Notes under the pieces: generated by a model
Seen by the model: the letters and a program-made list of their open reading frames with translations, nothing else
Database searches by the model: none
Told to the model about the DNA's origin: nothing
Made by a program: the position numbers and the translations under genes
Assembly: GCA_022823945.1 (NCBI GenBank)
Contig: JAJEBK010000009.1
Span: 62,001 to 126,000, forward strand
Origin: Anaerolineae bacterium
GTDB taxonomy: Bacteria > Chloroflexota > Anaerolineae > Aggregatilineales > Phototrophicaceae
Reading direction: 5' to 3'
Length of the DNA: 64,000 nucleotides
Shown: positions 61,473-64,000 of the stretch, piece by piece
Numbering within the stretch: the stretch's first letter is position 1
How the letters are laid out: each line of letters begins with the position of its first letter

Positions 61473-61495
61473 AAAAGTGGGGGCTTCCCACTTTT
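61473..61495 (-). terminator. Intrinsic terminator or attenuator in front of nusA
   Basis: On the minus strand AAAAGTGGG pairs perfectly with CCCACTTTT across a 5-base loop and is followed by TGTTTT, giving a U-rich tail. It is 60 bases before the nusA ATG. It could end the upstream Agl23/NHL transcript, but only about 60 bp would be left for a nusA promoter, so leader attenuation is also possible. Confidence 0.6.
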
Positions 61496-61587
61496 CCCGA
61501 ACAGAACAACCACCATGAAGCCTAACAGCAAAAGCGCCGCTAGTCAAGTGCCAGCTAAGGCGGGAGTGGTGGATTTAGTGGAGTTGA

Positions 61588-61741
61588 TAACCCTGCCCCC
61601 ATCCCCCAGCCCCTTGCCCCCAAAATGAGTGAAGGGGAGCGCTACTACTTTTTGAAGTCCCTCCCTCTTTATGTGGGAGGGATTTAGGGTGGGGGAAATG
61701 GTGGCATATCCACGATTCTCACCACTCTCGCCAAGGCAAGC
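61588..61741. repeat. GC-rich palindromic intergenic repeat upstream of nusA
   Basis: It begins TAACCCTGCCCCCA (13 of 14 identical to 23108-23121), contains a C-rich then G-rich series including a perfect hairpin TCCCTCCC/GGGAGGGA (61658-61682), and ends GCCAAGGCAAGC at 61730-61741, identical to 23150-23161. It is the second member of the dispersed repeat in this window. Confidence 0.6.
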
Positions 61742-64000
61742 CTAGCCTCGCGCAAAGGGCGGGAATTTGACAATGCTCCCCGCGCTGGAATCGCTCACAT
61801 AGACAAATCCAGCGGCGTCAACCGCGATGCCGCCAATATCTTGAAATTGTCCGCTGTTGCCAGATTCGCCTTGCTCGCCGAAAGAGCCGATGCAGTCACC
61901 AGCCAGATTGTGCACGAGGATACGGCGGCTGTCTGGGTCAGTGATATAAAGCAGGTCGCGGCTCTCGTCCAGAGCCAGGTAGGGTCTGTTGAAGCTGCTG
62001 TTGTACCAGCCGCGCACGCGGAAATCGGCTTGATGAATGCCACTGGTATGAAAAACGGATATGCGCCGGTTCCAGGTGTTGGCGATATACAGTCGCCCGT
62101 CGCTCGCTGTTGCCAAACCGGCCGGCTCGTCCAGTTCGCCGGTGGCGCTGCCACCGTTGCCGATGTCGAATTGGTGCACAGCCAAGCCAGCTTCCAACGT
62201 ATAAACGCGAATGCGCTTGTTGCCTGTATCGGCGATGTAGATGCGTCCCGTGTTGTCGATGACCACATCGCGCGGACCCCAAAAGCCGTGGGTTGGATCG
62301 GGCGGCGCGGCAAATCCATACTCGCCCGGCTCACCCCAGCTATAGATATGGTTGCCACCCCCATCAATATGCTGGATGCGGTAATTCCAGGTGTCGACCA
62401 CCAGCATATCGCCATTTGACAACACGGCCACGCTGTTGGGGCGGTTGAAACGGATGCCGTCAGCGCCGCCGACCGTGCGCAGGGGCGAACCATCGACAGC
62501 CGAGAATACCTGCACCTGGTGAGCAGTTTCGTCAGCGACATAGACTCTGCCGTCCACGACTGTCAGCGCCAGTGGGTGCTGCATGATCAATGCGCTGGTA
62601 TTGAAATCGCCGAGCGGCAATCGTGGCTGCCAGTTGGCGGCGCATTGATTGACATCGGACGGCGCTTCGACTGGCACTTGGCCATCGCCGACGCCATATT
62701 CCCAAATTTCGGCGGCGAAATCTTTGCGGATGAAAACATGCATGCGGTCGGAAACGGGCCAATTCGTCAACGAGAAATCCTTGCCGGTGGCCTCTGCATA
62801 GCGGTCATAATCGCGCGCCCACCAGATATCAAAGATGCCTCGGCGCAGCGCTGACGCCTGCGTGTTGCCCGGCGAGAAATCCAACACATTCAGCAGCCGT
62901 TCGGGCGTCAAGCCAAAATACTCTTGCATGGGCCACCACATGCGCATGTAGTCGCGTCGGATATAGCGGTCTTCCAGGATCGGTTCCACATCGCCACGAT
63001 GCCCGGCGCCGACCACCACAAAGGCAGCCTCTTCGGTATTTTGCAAGGTCGGATTGCCGCCCACGAAGACAGCCTTGGGGAAGTCGCGAAAGTACCAGCT
63101 ATAGGGCCACGACACTTCATCATCATAGGCGAAGCGCAAATCCTTGCCGTCGGTGGTGCGCAAGCTCATCTCGTTGATGTCATCCAGCACCCACTTCACG
63201 CCGGGAGCGGAATGGGCATATACCAGCAATTCGGTCGGCAGGTCATAATTGATGAAAGATGCCATCCAGGCCGCGCGAGCAGTCAAGGCGCACAGCAACG
63301 CAAAAATCGTGAGCGCGCACAAACGCCGCAAGTGCAGCCAGCCCAGATCGCGCGCCCAACGTGCCAGCAAAGCGCCACTGCCAACTGCCGCCAGCAGCGC
63401 AGCCAGCCATTGATAGGTGCGCTCCAGTTGATGCAGCGCCAAGCCCATGAAAGGCGGGTCGCCAACGATGTATGCTCCCACAACCTGGGCGCCAGCGATG
63501 ACGAACACCGGCATCGCCAGCAGCGCCAGCCAGCCGCTATTCCACAATTTGCGCTGGTTGATGCGTGATATCACGCCGCCGAAATACCAGGCGCTCATCA
63601 AGATCAGCGGCAGCGTCATGTGCGTGCCCAGCCAGGGCATCTTTTCGCCAGCTAGCGAATATCCGACCAGACTCAATATCGCCCACCAAGCCAGCAGCAG
63701 AACAAAAGACAAGCGCTTCAGCTTGCCGTCCTCTGTGGCGGCTTCACGAACAATCCGCGCTGTCGGTTCTTTCTCCGCGTCTTGTTCTGCCAATTCCGCT
63801 TCGAGCAGCTGCAACTTTTCCTGCTCGATGATTCGCTCGCGGCGCGCTTTCCAATAGCAGGTTACGCCCGCGAACATGGCGGTGACCGAGCCGATGATAG
63901 GCAGGAAAGCGTAAGTCGGCAGAATGATCATCAGGTAATAGTATTGTGGCTGGCTGCCGCGGCGCACCCCCTGCTGTTCCAGCCAATAACCCAGGCTATA
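61742..64000 (-). CDS. Agl23-like membrane protein fused to an NHL beta-propeller (5' partial)
   Basis: At least 752 residues; the frame stays open to the window edge, so the start is missing. The first visible part (LGYWLEQQGVRRGSQPQYYYLM) and the helices after it resemble TIGR03663/Agl23-type membrane proteins, glycosyltransferase-like proteins linked to N-glycosylation flippase activity. After about five visible helices comes a soluble domain containing MRMWWPMQEYFG, then, from about residue 490, a beta-propeller of NHL repeats such as GDMLVVDTWNYRIQHID and GRIYIADTGNKRIRVY. Fusion of a GT-C-like domain with a surface propeller is unusual. It is upstream of nusA on the same strand. Confidence 0.8.
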   Translation of the reverse strand, partial: YSLGYWLEQQGVRRGSQPQYYYLMIILPTYAFLPIIGSVTAMFAGVTCYWKARRERIIEQEKLQLLEAELAEQDAEKEPTARIVREAATEDGKLKRLSFVLLLAWWAILSLVGYSLAGEKMPWLGTHMTLPLILMSAWYFGGVISRINQRKLWNSGWLALLAMPVFVIAGAQVVGAYIVGDPPFMGLALHQLERTYQWLAALLAAVGSGALLARWARDLGWLHLRRLCALTIFALLCALTARAAWMASFINYDLPTELLVYAHSAPGVKWVLDDINEMSLRTTDGKDLRFAYDDEVSWPYSWYFRDFPKAVFVGGNPTLQNTEEAAFVVVGAGHRGDVEPILEDRYIRRDYMRMWWPMQEYFGLTPERLLNVLDFSPGNTQASALRRGIFDIWWARDYDRYAEATGKDFSLTNWPVSDRMHVFIRKDFAAEIWEYGVGDGQVPVEAPSDVNQCAANWQPRLPLGDFNTSALIMQHPLALTVVDGRVYVADETAHQVQVFSAVDGSPLRTVGGADGIRFNRPNSVAVLSNGDMLVVDTWNYRIQHIDGGGNHIYSWGEPGEYGFAAPPDPTHGFWGPRDVVIDNTGRIYIADTGNKRIRVYTLEAGLAVHQFDIGNGGSATGELDEPAGLATASDGRLYIANTWNRRISVFHTSGIHQADFRVRGWYNSSFNRPYLALDESRDLLYITDPDSRRILVHNLAGDCIGSFGEQGESGNSGQFQDIGGIAVDAAGFVYVSDSSAGSIVKFPPFARG

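Larger units (their letters stand above)
61413..61741. other. 329-bp intergenic region between nusA and the Agl23/NHL gene
   Basis: It holds, from nusA outwards, the nusA ribosome site, a 9-bp terminator-like hairpin (61473-61495), a short featureless stretch, and a GC-rich dispersed repeat (61588-61741) related to the one between mreB and mreC. I see no gene in it. Confidence 0.8.

Noticed and set aside
1..64000. CRISPR array, rRNA operon, insertion sequence or prophage
   Set aside because: I saw no regularly spaced direct repeats, rRNA-like stretches, transposase motifs or phage genes in any frame.

Overview
The window is 64 kb of a compact, moderately GC-rich bacterial chromosome with 57 protein-coding genes (two cut by the window edges), one broken gene fragment, one tRNA gene, and no rRNA, insertion sequence, phage or CRISPR array that I can see. 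Gene content suggests a Chloroflexota bacterium, probably Anaerolineae-like. The clues are a short IF-2, a complete mreBCD/minCDE set with no outer-membrane genes, a LysM lipoprotein with a Thr/Pro/Val-rich linker, an Agl23-like membrane protein joined to NHL repeats, and secreted beta-helix and pre-peptidase-C proteins. No marker gene proves this, so the taxonomy is inference.

Layout. 0-9.4 kb: end of a lactate-permease-like gene, a DegT aminotransferase, a TPP enzyme, a class I aminotransferase, a TSUP exporter, a methyltransferase, a B3/B4 protein, an MFS transporter, a fluoride channel and undecaprenyl-diphosphatase. 9.5-13.3 kb: LysM lipoprotein, rplS and two membrane proteins. 13.3-24.3 kb, all minus strand: a cell-shape and division cluster transcribed mreB, mreC, mreD, PBP2, an unknown membrane protein, minC, minD, minE, rodA, gltX, tRNA-Gln(CTG). 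It unites elongation machinery, septum placement and glutamyl-tRNA synthesis. 24.4-39.8 kb: secreted beta-helix protein with a broken 3' tail, tilS, a response regulator, an esterase-CapA fusion, a ClpB-like ATPase with a degenerate first ATPase module, a phosphohexomutase, small membrane and secreted proteins, a GAF/PAS histidine kinase and a ROK kinase. 39.9-52.3 kb: mutS with a sulfotransferase, then recJ-YqhQ-like-GT-C on the minus strand, fmt-MATE, PspC, malate dehydrogenase and a histidine phosphatase. 52.4-64 kb: era on the plus strand converging on the minus-strand operon nusA-ylxR-infB-rbfA-DHH phosphoesterase-truB-ribF, with an Agl23/NHL fusion upstream.

Genes are tightly packed. 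Operons use ATGA, GTGA and TGATG overlaps, and six of nine convergent junctions are 7 bp or less or overlap. Promoters can be read repeatedly as TTGNNN, about 17 bp, then TAYAAT, often with a TGC extension of the -10 box.

I did not find a clear new defence or biosynthetic system. The observations most worth follow-up are the ClpB-like protein with a lost first Walker B, the esterase-CapA fusion, the roughly 110-residue Arg-rich insertion in RecJ, the unknown membrane protein inside the mre/min cluster, tRNA-Gln(CTG) directly behind gltX, and a terminator-like hairpin in the nusA leader.
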